A stretch of 64,000 nt of DNA from Pseudomonas rhizoryzae (GCF_005250615.1 NZ_SULM01000004.1:310001-374000), one strand, 5' to 3'. Positions 51,959-62,881 are shown, counted from the first letter of the stretch. Program-made: numbers and translations. Notes: a model not told the origin generated them from the sequence alone.

Positions 51959-52510
51959 TCAGCGGGCGAAAGCCGGCAGACTGGTCGGCAGCAGCTTGGC
52001 GGTATTGCGCGCATCGGTCTCGGCGCGGTGCAGCACGCCGGTGAAGGCCAGGCCCGCCGATTCCAGGGCAGCGGTGAGGCCCAGGGGGCGTGCCAGGCCG
52101 CGCGCCTTGGCGAAGGCTTGCTTGAGATTGCGGTGCGGGACGCGGGCCAGGTGGGTGTGCAGATCGTGCTCGCGCCAGGCGCGTTCGAGCAGGCGGCGGT
52201 CGAAGTCGCCCCAGCTGCACCAGCCGGCCAGGGTCGTCTCGTAGGCGCTCAACCAGGCTTCGAAGGCGGGCCAGGTTGCCTCCAGTGGCTCGGCAGCGTC
52301 GACATCGGCCTGGCTGATGTGGGTCAGGTCACGACAGAAGGGGGTCAGCAAGGGCAGGCGCAGCGGCTGGACGAACGTCTGGTAGCGATCCAGCTCCTGA
52401 CCTTCGCCATCGACCATCACCGCGCCGATCTCGATGATCTCCATCAGTTCTATGGGCCAGCCGCCGTCGTCGGTGGTCGCCTCCAGGTCCAGCACCAGCC
52501 AATGCTTCAT
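51959..52510 (-). CDS. 3'-5' exonuclease, ERI1/KapD-like DEDD
   Basis: A 183-residue DEDDh nuclease. WLVLDLEATTDD (ExoI, D-x-E), GWCSWGDFDRRLL (ExoII) and HRAETDARNTAKLL (ExoIII with His) are in order. ATG 52510 has GAGGG upstream; the frame is open further but without similarity. RNA or short DNA end processing is likely. Confidence 0.9.
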   Translation of the reverse strand: MKHWLVLDLEATTDDGGWPIELMEIIEIGAVMVDGEGQELDRYQTFVQPLRLPLLTPFCRDLTHISQADVDAAEPLEATWPAFEAWLSAYETTLAGWCSWGDFDRRLLERAWREHDLHTHLARVPHRNLKQAFAKARGLARPLGLTAALESAGLAFTGVLHRAETDARNTAKLLPTSLPAFAR

Positions 52511-52694
52511 CGTCGCGCCCTCGGGCCAGCCGCCTCGATCTCGGAGATAAGACGGTGGAAAAGCGGTGGGGTTGCGTGGAGCCTTGCGAATGAATGTTAC
52601 ATTCATGACTCGATAGCAGCATCTGGTCACGATTCGCTTGTTGTGCCCCGGCGTTGCTCTTAAGCTTCAAGCGTCTTCCTCGCGAGTTTCACCC

Positions 52695-52949
52695 ATGGAG
52701 TGCCGTCCGGGTTGTGGCGCCTGCTGTATCGCGCCGTCGATCTCCTCACCGCTGCCGCGCATGCCCCAGGGCAAGCCATCCGGCGTGCGCTGCGCCCACC
52801 TGGACAGCACCAACCGCTGCGATCTGTTCGGCTCGCCGCTGCGGCCCGCCGTGTGCGGTGGCTTCCAGGCCGAGCCGGCCTTCTGCGGCAGCAGCAGCGC
52901 CGAAGCCATGGCCATCCTGCTGCGGCTCGAGGGTGAAACCGCCGCCTGA
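52695..52949 (+). CDS. YkgJ-family cysteine-cluster protein
   Basis: An 84-residue protein with CRPGCGACC at the N-terminus, then [13 protein letters not shown] and RPAVCGGF, the CxxxCxxCC cluster arrangement of the UPF0153/YkgJ family, likely a metal or Fe-S binder. ATG 52695 immediately precedes the cluster, as in homologues. Role unknown. Confidence 0.88.
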   Translation: MECRPGCGACCIAPSISSPLPRMPQGKPSGVRCAHLDSTNRCDLFGSPLRPAVCGGFQAEPAFCGSSSAEAMAILLRLEGETAA

Positions 52950-52996
52950 TACTTTCTACCCAAGGCTCCGACAACCACAACAACAAGGGACGTCCC

Positions 52997-53596
52997 ATGC
53001 ACAAGCCGCTTCGCTCCATCCTCGCCCTGACCCTGCTCGCAGCCACTGGCCTGGCCCAGGCCGATGACTGGCAACTCGCCAAGCAGGAAGATGGCATCCA
53101 GGTCTATACCCGCGCCGTGCCCGGTTCCAAGTACAAAGCCTACAAGGGCGTCGTCCAGATCAAGGCCGATCCGGCCGCCATAGCCAAATTGCAGGACGAT
53201 CCGGTGGGCTCCTGCAAGTGGATCTACCGTTGCCAGTCGCTACAGGTGCTCAAGCGTGAGGGCAACCAGGCCTGGACCTACATGCGCATCGACATGCCCT
53301 GGCCGGTCACCGCCCGGGACGTGGTGCTCCACGTGACCGAGCAAAAGACCCCCGATGGCGGGTTCACCCGCATCCTGGAAGGCGTGCCGGACTACCGCCC
53401 TCCGGTCGATGGCTACGTGCGGGTGGCGAGCTTCCAGGGGCAGTGGCGCGTGGTGCCGAAGAACGGTGGCTCGGAAGTGACCTACGAGGCCCAGAGCGAG
53501 CCGGGTGGCAGCGTGCCGTCCTGGCTGGCCAACAGCTTCGTGGTGGATGCTCCGCTCAACACCCTGAAGGGCCTGCGCCAGGCCGCGCAACGCTGA
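52997..53596 (+). CDS. START-domain periplasmic protein
   Basis: A 199-residue protein with a 22-residue signal peptide ending GLAQAD and a StAR-related lipid-transfer fold: WQLAKQEDGIQVYTRAVPGS, TYMRIDMPWPVTARDVV and a C-terminal helix. Predicted to bind a lipid or hydrophobic ligand in the envelope; substrate unknown. Confidence 0.88.
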   Translation: MHKPLRSILALTLLAATGLAQADDWQLAKQEDGIQVYTRAVPGSKYKAYKGVVQIKADPAAIAKLQDDPVGSCKWIYRCQSLQVLKREGNQAWTYMRIDMPWPVTARDVVLHVTEQKTPDGGFTRILEGVPDYRPPVDGYVRVASFQGQWRVVPKNGGSEVTYEAQSEPGGSVPSWLANSFVVDAPLNTLKGLRQAAQR

Positions 53597-53648
53597 TCGA
53601 GGGGTATGGCTCCGGCGGTCGAACCCGCTGGAGCCTGAACGTTCGAGC

Positions 53649-53726
53649 AATACCACCCCTTTAGTTGACGGCGCCCCCGGTATGGCACACGCTCGCCACT
53701 GCCGTTGATTAATACCACCCCTATAT
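53649..53726. repeat. Short repeated motif AATACCACCCCT
   Basis: AATACCACCCCTTTAG (53649-53664) and AATACCACCCCTATAT (53711-53726) lie 62 bases apart between the START gene and msrQ. The same AATACCACCCCTATA also occurs inside dnaX (19137-19151). Purpose unknown. Confidence 0.5.
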
Positions 53727-53770
53727 GTAGGCGGTGGAAGGGTTGTCCTCCCTGCCTCGCCCGCCCGTGA

Positions 53771-54382
53771 TCAACGGGTGGGGGCGGTCGCCGGCTGGCG
53801 GCGGCGCCGACGGCGCCAGCCGTCCACCAGGCGGAAGGTCAACAAGGCTGCGCCTATGACGGCATAGATCGTCCATTCCTCGATGTTCGAGCGCACGATC
53901 CAGAGGTAGTGCAGCAGTCCCAGGCCGAGCACCAGGTAGGCGAGCCGATGCAGCGCCTTCCAGCGTTTGCCCAGCTTGCGCATGGCCAGGCGATTCGAGG
54001 TCACGGCAAGGGCCAGCAGGATCAGCAGCGCGGCGAAACCGACGATGATGTAGGGCCGGCGCTGTAATTCCGTGCCCAATTGCGAGAGGTCGAAGCCCAG
54101 CACGAAGGTCAGGTAGCCGAGAAAGTGCAGCAGGGCGTAGGTGAAGGTCCAGAGGCCCAGCTGGCGGCGAATCACCGGCCAGAGCTTCCAGCGGGTCAGG
54201 CGCGACAGCGGCGTCAGGCTCAGCGTCAGCAGCAGCAACACCAGGGCGCCGGTGCCGAGGTTGTCCAGCAGCACCTTGCCCGGATCGGGGCCGAGCGCGA
54301 AGGTCCAGGCCTGGTACAGCCACCACAGCGGCGGGCAGAGCGCGGCGACGAATACGGCAAGGCGCCAGAGCAGCAACCCCAT
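53771..54382 (-). CDS. msrQ: MsrQ haem-binding membrane subunit
   Basis: A 203-residue membrane protein of the ferric-reductase-like fold with six spans and conserved histidines in [28 protein letters not shown]. It passes electrons to MsrP for repair of oxidised periplasmic methionine. Its ATG overlaps the msrP stop (TGATG), so translation is coupled. Confidence 0.94.
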   Translation of the reverse strand: MGLLLWRLAVFVAALCPPLWWLYQAWTFALGPDPGKVLLDNLGTGALVLLLLTLSLTPLSRLTRWKLWPVIRRQLGLWTFTYALLHFLGYLTFVLGFDLSQLGTELQRRPYIIVGFAALLILLALAVTSNRLAMRKLGKRWKALHRLAYLVLGLGLLHYLWIVRSNIEEWTIYAVIGAALLTFRLVDGWRRRRRRQPATAPTR

Positions 54383-55392
54383 CAGTAGTTTCTCCGCAGA
54401 TCCATGCCGGTATAGAGCGAGGCCACTTCCTCGCCATAGCCGTTGAACATCAGCGTCGGCCGGATATTCGGGCTGAACAGCCCGCTGGGCAGGCGGCGTT
54501 CGCGGGCCTGGCTCCAGCGCGGATGGTCCACTTCCGGATTGACGTTGGCATAGAAGCCGTATTCGTTGGGCGCCATGCTCTGCCAGGTGGTACGCGGCTG
54601 CTCTGCCACCAGGCTGATGCGGACGATGGACTTGATGCCCTTGAAGCCGTATTTCCAGGGCACGATCAGTCGTAGCGGGGCGCCGTTCTGGTTGGGCAGC
54701 ACCCGGCCATACATGCCCACCGTCATCAGCGTCAGCGGATGCATGGCTTCATCCAAGCGCAGGCCTTCCACATAGGGCCAGTCCAGCAGGGCGAAGCTGG
54801 AGTTCATGCCGGGCATGTGCTTGGGGTCCTTGAGCGTTTCGAAGCGCACGTAGCGGGCCTTGCCGGTCGGTTCGACGCGCTTGAGCAGGCTGGCCAGCGG
54901 AAAGCCCAGCCAGGGGATGACCATCGACCAGGCCTCCACGCACCTCATGCGGTAGATGCGTTCTTCCAGGGTATCGGGGCCGAACAGGTCTTCCAGGCCG
55001 TAGGTGCCGGGCTTGCCCACCTCGCCGTCGACCACCACGCTCCAGGGCTGGGTCGGCAATTGACCGGCATGGGCGGCGGGGTCGCTCTTGTCCGGGCCGA
55101 ATTCATAGTAGTTGTTGTAGTGGGTAGCGTCCTTGAAGGGGGTGATGGCCTCGTCCTTGACGGTCGCCGCCTGCCAGCGGGTGTCGGGCAGCTTGCGCTG
55201 GAACCAGTCCGGACCCTTCGCCGGGTCGACGTCGGCGTAGCTGGAGGGGTCCGCCAGGGCCCAGCGGGGCAGGGCGGCGCCCGCCACCAGGGCCGCACCG
55301 GCGCCGAGCAACTGGCGGCGGGACAGGTAGACGGCTTCGGGAGTGATCTCCGACGCACGACAGGCGGAGCGCGGAACGATCTTGATCGGCAT
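54382..55392 (-). CDS. msrP: MsrP periplasmic methionine-sulfoxide reductase
   Basis: A 336-residue molybdopterin enzyme. Tat signal [18 protein letters not shown] (about residues 24-41), Mo-binding Cys in [15 protein letters not shown] and GGPLRL-like substrate region. ATG 55392 gives a Tat signal of normal length; the frame is open further upstream. Operon with msrQ. Confidence 0.95.
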   Translation of the reverse strand: MPIKIVPRSACRASEITPEAVYLSRRQLLGAGAALVAGAALPRWALADPSSYADVDPAKGPDWFQRKLPDTRWQAATVKDEAITPFKDATHYNNYYEFGPDKSDPAAHAGQLPTQPWSVVVDGEVGKPGTYGLEDLFGPDTLEERIYRMRCVEAWSMVIPWLGFPLASLLKRVEPTGKARYVRFETLKDPKHMPGMNSSFALLDWPYVEGLRLDEAMHPLTLMTVGMYGRVLPNQNGAPLRLIVPWKYGFKGIKSIVRISLVAEQPRTTWQSMAPNEYGFYANVNPEVDHPRWSQARERRLPSGLFSPNIRPTLMFNGYGEEVASLYTGMDLRRNY

Positions 55393-55610
55393 GACGAACC
55401 TCGACGGGGAGCGCTCGAAAGAGAGCGGCTGGCAATCAGCATGAGACATCCCGGTCGTGAAAAACTTCCCAGCCCAGACGATAGCCTGCCGCCCCGGTCC
55501 GGCGGAAGGCCGCTGCGCTACAGTTTGCCTTTGGTTCAGGTAGGGCAGTGACCGGGCAGGGTCGAGACCCCGTGCCATACTCCAGCCACCCTCACCCTTG
55601 GGAGTGCCAA

Positions 55611-57308
55611 ATGAAGAAGTTGATCAATAGCCCCACCGCAGTGGTTCGCGAATTGCTCGAAGGACTCGTGAGTCTCGATCCCAACCTGGCCTTGCTGGCT
55701 GACGAACAGGTCGTGCTACGCCAGCCGCTGGCGGATCGCCAGGCACGTCCCGTGGCAGTGATCTCCGGTGGCGGCAGCGGTCATGAACCGGCCCATGCCG
55801 GCTACGTGGGTGAGGGGATGCTGACCGCGGCCGTGGCCGGTGACGTCTTCACCTCGCCCAGCGTGGATGCGGTGCTGGCGGCCATCCGCGCGGCGGCGGG
55901 TCCGGCCGGCGCGCTGCTGGTGGTGAAGAACTACACCGGCGACCGCCTTAACTTCGGCCTCGCCGCCGAACTGGCTCGTAGCGAGGGCATCCCCGTCGAG
56001 ACGGTGCTGGTGGCGGACGACGCCGCCCTGCGCCATACCGTGGCGCCGGAGAAGCGTCGGGGCATCGCCGGCACCGTGCTGATCCACAAGCTCGCCGGCG
56101 CGGCGGCCGCGGCCGGACGGCCGCTGGCCGAGGTGGCCAGCCTGGCCCGCGCGGCGGCTGCGGAATTGCGCAGCATGAGCGTTGCCCTGGGCGCCTGCAC
56201 GGTACCGGCGGTGGGGCACCCGGGCTTCGAGCTGGCCGACGATGAGGTGGAATGGGGCCTGGGCATCCACGGCGAGCAGGGCGTCGAACGCGGCCCCTGG
56301 CTGGGCGCCGATGCCACCGTGGCGCGGCTGCTGGATACCCTGGTCGAAGACGGTGGCTATCCCGCCGGGACGCGCCTGGCGTTGCTGGTCAATGGGTTGG
56401 GCGCGACGCCGCCGCTGGAGCTCGCCCTGGTGGCGCGGGCCGCCCTGCTCGACCTGCGTCGGCGCGGCTTCGAGGTGGCGCGGGCCTGGACCGGCACCTT
56501 CCTCAGTGCGCTGGACATGCCGGGCTGTTCGCTGTCGCTGCTGCCGGTGGACGAGGCGCGCCTGGCCCTGCTGGATGCGCCAACGCAAGCCCGCGCCTGG
56601 GCCGGCGACGGTCGGGTGCCGTCGGCGCCCCAGCGAGTGTCCGCGCCCCCGGCTGCGGCCGCGGTTGTCGCCAGCACAGCCGGTCCCCTGGCCGAGCGCC
56701 TGCGCGCGGCGGCGGACGCCGTGATCGCCACCTTGCTCACCAACGAAGCCCGCCTCACCGAACTGGACAGCCGCGCCGGCGACGGCGACCTCGGCACCAG
56801 CCTCGCCCGCGGTGCCGAAGCCATGCGCGCGCTACCGGCCAGTGCCTGGTACAGCCCTGCCAGTGCGCTGGCCGCCACGGGGCAGGCGCTGCGCCGGGCC
56901 ATCGGCGGCAGTTCCGGACCCTTCTATGCCTGCGCCCTGGTTCGCGCGGCCCAGGTGCTGGACGGCGTGGAGCGACCGACGTTGGCCCAGTGGGCCCAGG
57001 CCTTCGAGCAGGCGGTGCAGGCCCTGGCCGAATTGGGTGGTGCCCAGCCAGGGCAACGCACCATGCTCGATGCCTTGCGACCGGCGGCGGACGAGCTGCT
57101 GGCGGCTGCGCAAGCCGGAGCGAGTCCCGCGGAGGCCTTCAAGGCGGCGCTCGCCAAGGCCCGGGCCGGCGCCGATGCCACCGCCGAGATGGTGCCGGGC
57201 CAGGGGCGCGCCAGCTACCTGGGCTCGCGCACCCTGGGCATTCCCGATGGCGGCGCCGTGGCGGTGGTGTGCTGGTTGGAGGCGCTGGAGCCAGTGGTCG
57301 CGTCTTAA
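55611..57308 (+). CDS. Fused dihydroxyacetone kinase DhaK-DhaL
   Basis: A 565-residue ATP-dependent kinase. The DhaK half (1-330) has [15 protein letters not shown] and catalytic His in [10 protein letters not shown] (about residue 219); the DhaL half (about 365-565) has [19 protein letters not shown] for Mg-ATP. A Pro/Ala linker joins them. GGGAG precedes the ATG. Probably phosphorylates dihydroxyacetone or glyceraldehyde; unlike E. coli no PTS subunit is needed. Convergent with the GH65 gene. Confidence 0.93.
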   Translation: MKKLINSPTAVVRELLEGLVSLDPNLALLADEQVVLRQPLADRQARPVAVISGGGSGHEPAHAGYVGEGMLTAAVAGDVFTSPSVDAVLAAIRAAAGPAGALLVVKNYTGDRLNFGLAAELARSEGIPVETVLVADDAALRHTVAPEKRRGIAGTVLIHKLAGAAAAAGRPLAEVASLARAAAAELRSMSVALGACTVPAVGHPGFELADDEVEWGLGIHGEQGVERGPWLGADATVARLLDTLVEDGGYPAGTRLALLVNGLGATPPLELALVARAALLDLRRRGFEVARAWTGTFLSALDMPGCSLSLLPVDEARLALLDAPTQARAWAGDGRVPSAPQRVSAPPAAAAVVASTAGPLAERLRAAADAVIATLLTNEARLTELDSRAGDGDLGTSLARGAEAMRALPASAWYSPASALAATGQALRRAIGGSSGPFYACALVRAAQVLDGVERPTLAQWAQAFEQAVQALAELGGAQPGQRTMLDALRPAADELLAAAQAGASPAEAFKAALAKARAGADATAEMVPGQGRASYLGSRTLGIPDGGAVAVVCWLEALEPVVAS

Positions 57309-59694
57309 TCCCGCTGCCAGGACCAGACCGCAGTACCCCTTAGCTCGACAGTGCCCGCGCCGGTCAGCAGCTTGACCGGCGCAGCCGCGGGGTCCGCCAG
57401 GCGTAAGCTCAGGCGCGGTGGTTCCCAACCGACCTGGAGCAGGCGACCTCGGTAGAGCAGTTGCAGGCGGGTAGCCGGCAAGGCCGCAGGCGGCGCCGGC
57501 TGCACCTGCAAGCCGTCGGGCGTCGGCCAGAGTCCCAGGTAGTGACGCTGCAGCACGTCCAAGGTCCCGGCCATGGCCGCCAGGTGGATGCCTTCCCGAG
57601 CGCCGCTGTCCGCGGCGGCGCCCAGGTCGGTATCCAGGCTGTCGCTGAAGAAGGTCCAGGAGGCTTGGCTATCGTAGGCGGCCAGGGCGCCGGCGCAGAC
57701 GGCCTTCGACAGACTGGATTCATGACTCAGGCGGGCCAGGTGATAGTCCAGTGTCTTGCGTTCGCCAGCGTCGTCCCATCGATAGCCCAGGCGGCCGAGC
57801 AGGCGTTGCAGTTCCGCCTGCGGCAGCAGATGCAGGGCCATCAGGGTATCGGCCTGCTTGCTGAGCTGGTAGCGGTTGCAACTGTCGCCACGCGCTTCCA
57901 GCCACCAGTCCAGGCGCGGTCCCTCGTGGTCTGCCAGCCATTCCGGCGGTGCCGGCAGCAGGTCGCCGAAGCCGCTGAATTGATCGAGCACGCCGTCTTC
58001 CCGGAACGGCAGGTGGAGGGCGGCGGAGATGGCCGCCCAGTCTGCCGGTTCCCCTGGCTCCAGACCCAGCCGCTCGCACAGCGCCCGGTTCTGGGCTGCG
58101 GGTAACAGATCGAGCACCCGACCGGCGCACTCCAGGGTCCAGGCGGCCAGCAGGTTGGTGTAGGCGTTGTCGTCCAGCCCCGGCGCGGCGGCGTCCGGAT
58201 AGGCGTCGTGGTATTCGTCCGGGCCGACGACGCCGCGGATGCGATAGCGCTGCAGGCGGTCGTCGAAGCTGGCCTGGCTGGCGCAGCAGCGAGCCACCTC
58301 CAGGATCAGCTCGCCACCCACGCCGCCGAGAAAGTCCAGATCGCCGGTGGCCAGATAGAACTGCCAGGCGTTGTGGGCCACCGCCAGGCCCAGGTGATAC
58401 TGCAGAAACGTCTGGTCCCGCACCCAGTGGCCGGACAGCGGAAAGTACTGGTAGGGCGGGGTTTCTTCCGCGCCGTCCACCCCGCTGCGCCAGGGAAACA
58501 GCGCGCCACGCCAGCCCCGGCGGCGTGCCCGTTCGCGGGCCTGGTCCAGGCGGCGGTGGCGGTAGTCCAGCAGGCCGCGGGCCGCCTGGGGAAAGTGGCT
58601 GGCGAGCCAGGGCAGGGCGAAGATCTCGTCCCAGAAGATCTGGCCGAAGTAGCCCTCCTGCCAGCCTCGCGGTGGCAGCCCCTGGTCGCGGCTCCCCTGG
58701 TGATCCACGGTCTGCAGTAGGTGGAAGGCAGCGAAATTCAGCTTGCGCTGCAAGCTGGGCGCGGTTTCCAGTTGCAGCCCCGACCAGCGTTCGGCCCAGA
58801 CGGCAGCGTGGCCGCGCTCCAGCTCGTCGAAGTGGGTTTCCGCCCCGGCAGCGAGCTGGTCCAGGGCGGCCTCGCAGGTCATGGCTTCTTCCTCGACCGC
58901 TACCACAATACGTTTTTCCAGGATCAGGCGCTGTCCGGACGCCAAGACGATGCGGCTGTCGTGCTGCAGTCTTGGTCCCTGTTCACTGGCCTCCCAGTCC
59001 AACGAGAGATTGCTCAGCAGCAGGGTCGCTATGCAGGCTTCACCGCGACCGGCCGGGGGGCGACCCGGACGGCGGCGCCCGTGGTGCGGGTCAGCTGTTG
59101 CCGAAGGATCAGGCGGCGACCCTCGTAAGCCGCATTGCGCTCGATCAGGGCATTTTCCACCCCGGCATCCAGGGTGGCGCGCTGGCGCAAGTCCGCGGCA
59201 GGTCCGAGATTGCACAGTGTCCAGCGCAGCACGATCAACCGAGGATCGGCCGCGCTGACGAAGCGTCTTTCGTTGACGGCAAGCGCCAGGCCGTCCAGCC
59301 TCACCTCGAAGTCACGGATCAGGCAGGCCGTCTGCAGGTCCAGCGCGTAGTGGTAGTTCAGCGGTGGTTGGCGTCGGGGATCGTACCAATGCTGAGCACT
59401 GCCCAGATTCAGTCCCAAGGGGTCCGGCAAGCGGATCAGGGCGGACAGCCGCGCCTCGGATAGCCGCACCTCGGATAGCCGCACCTCGGTATCGGCGACC
59501 TGGCGCGGGGAGCGATCGTACCAGCCAGCATGGTAGAGACCGGGGTAATTGGTGCCGTCAGGCGCCAGGGTCGACAGTTCCGGCAGCGCGCCGCGCAGGG
59601 AGAGCCTGCCGTTGGCCAGGGTGAAGAGCGCCTCGCGGCGGCGTTCGTCCCGGGGGTCGAAACGGTCGAAGCTCAGCTGGCCGGCAGGGCTCAT
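57305..59694 (-). pseudogene. GH65 glycoside phosphorylase, frameshifted
   Basis: Together the two frames encode about 795 residues of a GH65 protein (maltose/trehalose/kojibiose phosphorylase family). Frame A (59694-59029, 221 residues) starts with FTLANGRLSLRGALPE, the family N-terminus, and ends at TAG. Frame B, from about 59055 to 57305, continues with family sequence, including FWDEIFALPW and the catalytic acid GVVGPDEYHDAYPD. The switch needs one extra base (or two fewer) at a six-C run on the coding strand (59055-59060). So the gene is either broken here, phase-variable, or a sequencing error. The PfkB gene overlaps its start by four bases. Confidence 0.85.
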
Positions 59695-60650
59695 TCGGGG
59701 ATCTCCAGGGCCTGCCAGCGTTCGGCGAGGCGCTCGGCCAGGGCCAGCACCTCGGTGCGCCCGGCATAGGCTTCCTGGGAGCCGGCACCGGTCACCGCCA
59801 GGCTGGCCGCCGCGGTGGCCCAGGCGGCGGCTTCTCGCGGCGGGCGTCCTTCCAATAGGCCGATGGCGAACACCCCGGTGAAGGCATCGCCAGCACCGGT
59901 CGAATCCACGGGGTCCACCGGCTCGGGCGGCAGGTGCCAGAGTCGTTCGCCCTCGGCCAACACGCAGCCGCCGTCGGCCAGCTTGATGCAGACCAGCGGG
60001 GTACCTCTTTGCTGAAGGCAGCGGGCGGCGCGGCCCAGGCTGGGTAGATCGTCGAGTCGTTCGTCGAGCAGCCCGGCGGCTTCTTCTTCGTTGGGCGTCA
60101 GCGCCGTGATCCGGTCCGCCAGGTCCGCGGGCAGGCGACCGGGGAAGGAGGGATCGACCACCACGGCGAGTCCGCGGGCGGCGGCGGTTTCGATGGCCTG
60201 CCGGACGATCGCGCGGGGAATCTCGCAGTCCAGCACTAGCATGGCGTCGGCGGGTGCGGTCGTCAGTCGCTGCTGCAACGCCTGGCGCGAGGCGTCGTCC
60301 CAGCGGTCGTTGGCGTTGTTGGCGAGCACGATGCGTTTCTTGCCGCTGGGCGGCACCAGGATCATCGAGACGGCGGTGGCGGAACCGGCAGCGCGGGTCA
60401 CCCCGGCCAGCGCCACCCCGGCGCGCCGCAGCGGCTCCAGGGCCTGCGCGGCCAGCTCATCGTCGCCCACCCGCCCCAGCAGCAGACTCCGATGGCCGAA
60501 GCGCGCGGCGAGATAGGCGGTGTTGGCCGCCTTGCCGCCGGGGCGACGCTGGAAGTCGTCGGCCAACAGGGTCTCGGCGCTATCCAGATTCCGGGTGGTG
60601 CGGACCTGGAAATCGGCATTGATGCTGCCTAGGGAAATCAGAAAAGCCAC
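59691..60650 (-). CDS. PfkB/ribokinase-family sugar kinase
   Basis: A 319-residue kinase. N-terminal SLGSINADFQV and RRPGGKAANTAYLAARFG (PfkB signature 1), C-terminal DSTGAGDAFTGVFAIGL (signature 2, catalytic Asp) near residue 250. GTG 60650 has GAGGT upstream; longer frame is not homologous. Its stop overlaps the GH65 start, so the pair likely handles a glucoside: phosphorolysis, then sugar phosphorylation. Confidence 0.9.
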   Translation of the reverse strand: MAFLISLGSINADFQVRTTRNLDSAETLLADDFQRRPGGKAANTAYLAARFGHRSLLLGRVGDDELAAQALEPLRRAGVALAGVTRAAGSATAVSMILVPPSGKKRIVLANNANDRWDDASRQALQQRLTTAPADAMLVLDCEIPRAIVRQAIETAAARGLAVVVDPSFPGRLPADLADRITALTPNEEEAAGLLDERLDDLPSLGRAARCLQQRGTPLVCIKLADGGCVLAEGERLWHLPPEPVDPVDSTGAGDAFTGVFAIGLLEGRPPREAAAWATAAASLAVTGAGSQEAYAGRTEVLALAERLAERWQALEIPE

Positions 60651-60724
60651 GCTGATGACCTCGCGTATAGCGGTATCCTTCGGCTTCGCCGCCGACGGTC
60701 GCGCGGACCGCCCGCGACGCCCGG

Positions 60725-61396
60725 TTAGCGACCTCGGGAGGCGTGCGGGCCCGACGCCGCACCGTGCCTGCCTGCCATCAGCGCCAGCAGCGCCCCCAAG
60801 GCGGCCAGCGCCATGTCCTTTTGCGCATCCCAGAAGTCGTCCTGCGCACCGACGATGTCGGCGCCGTGGAAATAGTCCCCGCCCACCCATTCCATGAGTT
60901 CGTAAGTGGCCGACGAGGCCAGGATGAATTCCAAGGCCAGGTAGGAGGCGCGCCAGCCGTGCAGGCCGGTCAGCGCGACGATTACCTCCCGCCAGGGCCG
61001 GGCGAGCAGCAGCCCATAGGCGAAGTGGACCAGGCGGTCGAATTGGTTGCGCTCGAAACCCAGCGTCAGGTCCAGGCTGCGACCGGTCAGGCGCCGCCAG
61101 CCCGCGTCGTAAGGGACCTGGGCGTAACCGTAGTGAGCGCCGATTTCGTGCAGCGTGAGAAAGGCGCAAAGCGCCACGGCGGCGCCCGCGGAGAGCCGGA
61201 ATCGGCGGTAGCCGGCCAGCAAGGCGGCCAACAGCGCCGCCACCAACAGGTTTTCCATGATCCAGGCCGTGCGATCCAGCGGCTGCCAACCCAGTGCCAG
61301 GGTGATCAGCAGGAACAGCCCTAGTAGCGCAAAATGCAGAAGACCGTTGGGCTTGCCATGGCCGGTGGCGGAATACGACGGGGTATCTGGCGGCAA
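60725..61396 (-). CDS. DUF2238 membrane protein, YjdF family
   Basis: A 223-residue inner-membrane protein with about six spans. HEIGAHYGYAQVPYD, ERNQFDRLVHFAYGLLLARP and SATYELMEWVGGDYF..QDDFWDAQKDM are the family's conserved acidic/His motifs. TTG at 61396 with GAGGG upstream is the likely start. Function unknown. Confidence 0.88.
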   Translation of the reverse strand: MPPDTPSYSATGHGKPNGLLHFALLGLFLLITLALGWQPLDRTAWIMENLLVAALLAALLAGYRRFRLSAGAAVALCAFLTLHEIGAHYGYAQVPYDAGWRRLTGRSLDLTLGFERNQFDRLVHFAYGLLLARPWREVIVALTGLHGWRASYLALEFILASSATYELMEWVGGDYFHGADIVGAQDDFWDAQKDMALAALGALLALMAGRHGAASGPHASRGR

Positions 61397-61618
61397 ACGA
61401 AGCCCTCGGTTGGAAATGGCAGGGCCGCGGAGGCGCGCCCCGGCGTGCCTCCGGTTGACCGGGGGAGTCGTGTGGACGTTCGAGCGCAGCGGTCGTTGCT
61501 TTTTTCGCCGGCCGCCTCGACCGGCGCCGCCCCTGGTTTTCCAAGCGCGACGGAGGCACTGGCGCCGCTTGCCGCGGGTCCCAAGCCCAAGACCTCACCC
61601 AGGCTCTGGAGCACCCTT

Positions 61619-62881
61619 ATGTCTTTCGTTCCTCGCTGTGGACCTCTCGATTCGAGCTTGGCGCTGCTGCGCGAAGGCTATGCCTTCATCAGTAATCGCT
61701 GCGACCGCCTGGATAGCGATGTCTTCGCCACGCGCCTGCTCTTGCAGTCCACCCTGTGCCTGCGCGGCCCGGCGGCGGTGGAACTCTTCTATCGTGAAGA
61801 CCGCTTCACGCGGGCGGATGCCGCGCCGCGGCAATTGCGCAGGACGCTGTTCGGCGAGGGCGGCGTTCAGGGTCTGGACGGCGCGGCCCATCGCCAGCGC
61901 AAGGCGGTATTCGTCGAGATCACCCGGCCGGCGCGGGTGGAAGCGCTGGTGGGCCGCGTGGAGCAGGAGTGGCGCGCCAGGCTGCCCGCCTGGCAGACCC
62001 AAGGTGAGATCGTGCTGCTGGACGAATTGCACCGGCTCTACACGCGGGCGGTCTGCGACTGGGCCGGAGTCCTTCTGGCCGCGGAAGAAGAAGGACGACG
62101 TTGCGCCGAACTGGTCGCCCTGATCGAAGGGGCGGGCAGTGCCGGCCTGGCCAACCTGGAGGCGCGCCGGGCGCGGTGGCGACTGGAGCTATGGCTTGCG
62201 GATCAGATCGAGCAGGCCCGCACCCAGCCGGCACCGGCCGGCAGCGCCCTGGAGTTGATCGCGAGTCACCGGGATGCCGATGGCCGGCACTTGCCGCCCC
62301 GGGTGGCGGCGGTGGAATTGCTCAATGTGCTGCGGCCGACGGTCGCGGTGGCGCGCTTTTCCACCTTTGCCGCCCTGGCCCTGTACAAGCAGCCGGCCTG
62401 GCGTGAACGGCTGCGGGCCGACCCCGCTGCCCGAGTACCTTTCGCTCAGGAAGTACGGCGTTTCTATGCCTTCTTTCCCTTCACCGTGGCGCGGGTGCGC
62501 GAGACCTTCGTCTGGCACGGTATCCGTTTTCCCCAGGGCGCCCGGGTGCTGCTGGATCTCTATGGCACCAATCGCGATCCGCGCAGTTGGGAGCGTCCCG
62601 AGGTGTTCGACCCCATGCGCTTTCTGAGCGGCGCGTCCACGGCCGCAGCCTTCGTCCCCCAGGGTGGGGGCGACGTGGCCCAGCAGCACCGCTGTCCGGG
62701 CGAGGGCATCGCGTTGGAGCTCATGACCTCCGCCCTGCGCCTGCTGCTGCACGACATGACCTACCAGGTACCGACCCAGGACCTGCGCATCGACCTGGCA
62801 CGGATACCGATGCGTCCGGCCAGCGGCCTGATCCTGAGCGAGGTCCAGGCCGTGCAGCGAACCCGCAGCTCGGTCAGCTAG
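61619..62881 (+). CDS. CYP152-type fatty-acid peroxygenase P450
   Basis: A 420-residue cytochrome P450. The haem region FVPQGGGDVAQQHRCPGEGI (Cys359) and LNVLRPTVAVARFSTFAAL in the I helix, with Arg-Pro in place of the usual acid-alcohol pair, are hallmarks of CYP152, which uses hydrogen peroxide to alpha/beta-hydroxylate or decarboxylate fatty acids. ATG 61619 has GGAG upstream. No redox partner is adjacent, as expected. Convergent with the TPP enzyme. Confidence 0.9.
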   Translation: MSFVPRCGPLDSSLALLREGYAFISNRCDRLDSDVFATRLLLQSTLCLRGPAAVELFYREDRFTRADAAPRQLRRTLFGEGGVQGLDGAAHRQRKAVFVEITRPARVEALVGRVEQEWRARLPAWQTQGEIVLLDELHRLYTRAVCDWAGVLLAAEEEGRRCAELVALIEGAGSAGLANLEARRARWRLELWLADQIEQARTQPAPAGSALELIASHRDADGRHLPPRVAAVELLNVLRPTVAVARFSTFAALALYKQPAWRERLRADPAARVPFAQEVRRFYAFFPFTVARVRETFVWHGIRFPQGARVLLDLYGTNRDPRSWERPEVFDPMRFLSGASTAAAFVPQGGGDVAQQHRCPGEGIALELMTSALRLLLHDMTYQVPTQDLRIDLARIPMRPASGLILSEVQAVQRTRSSVS

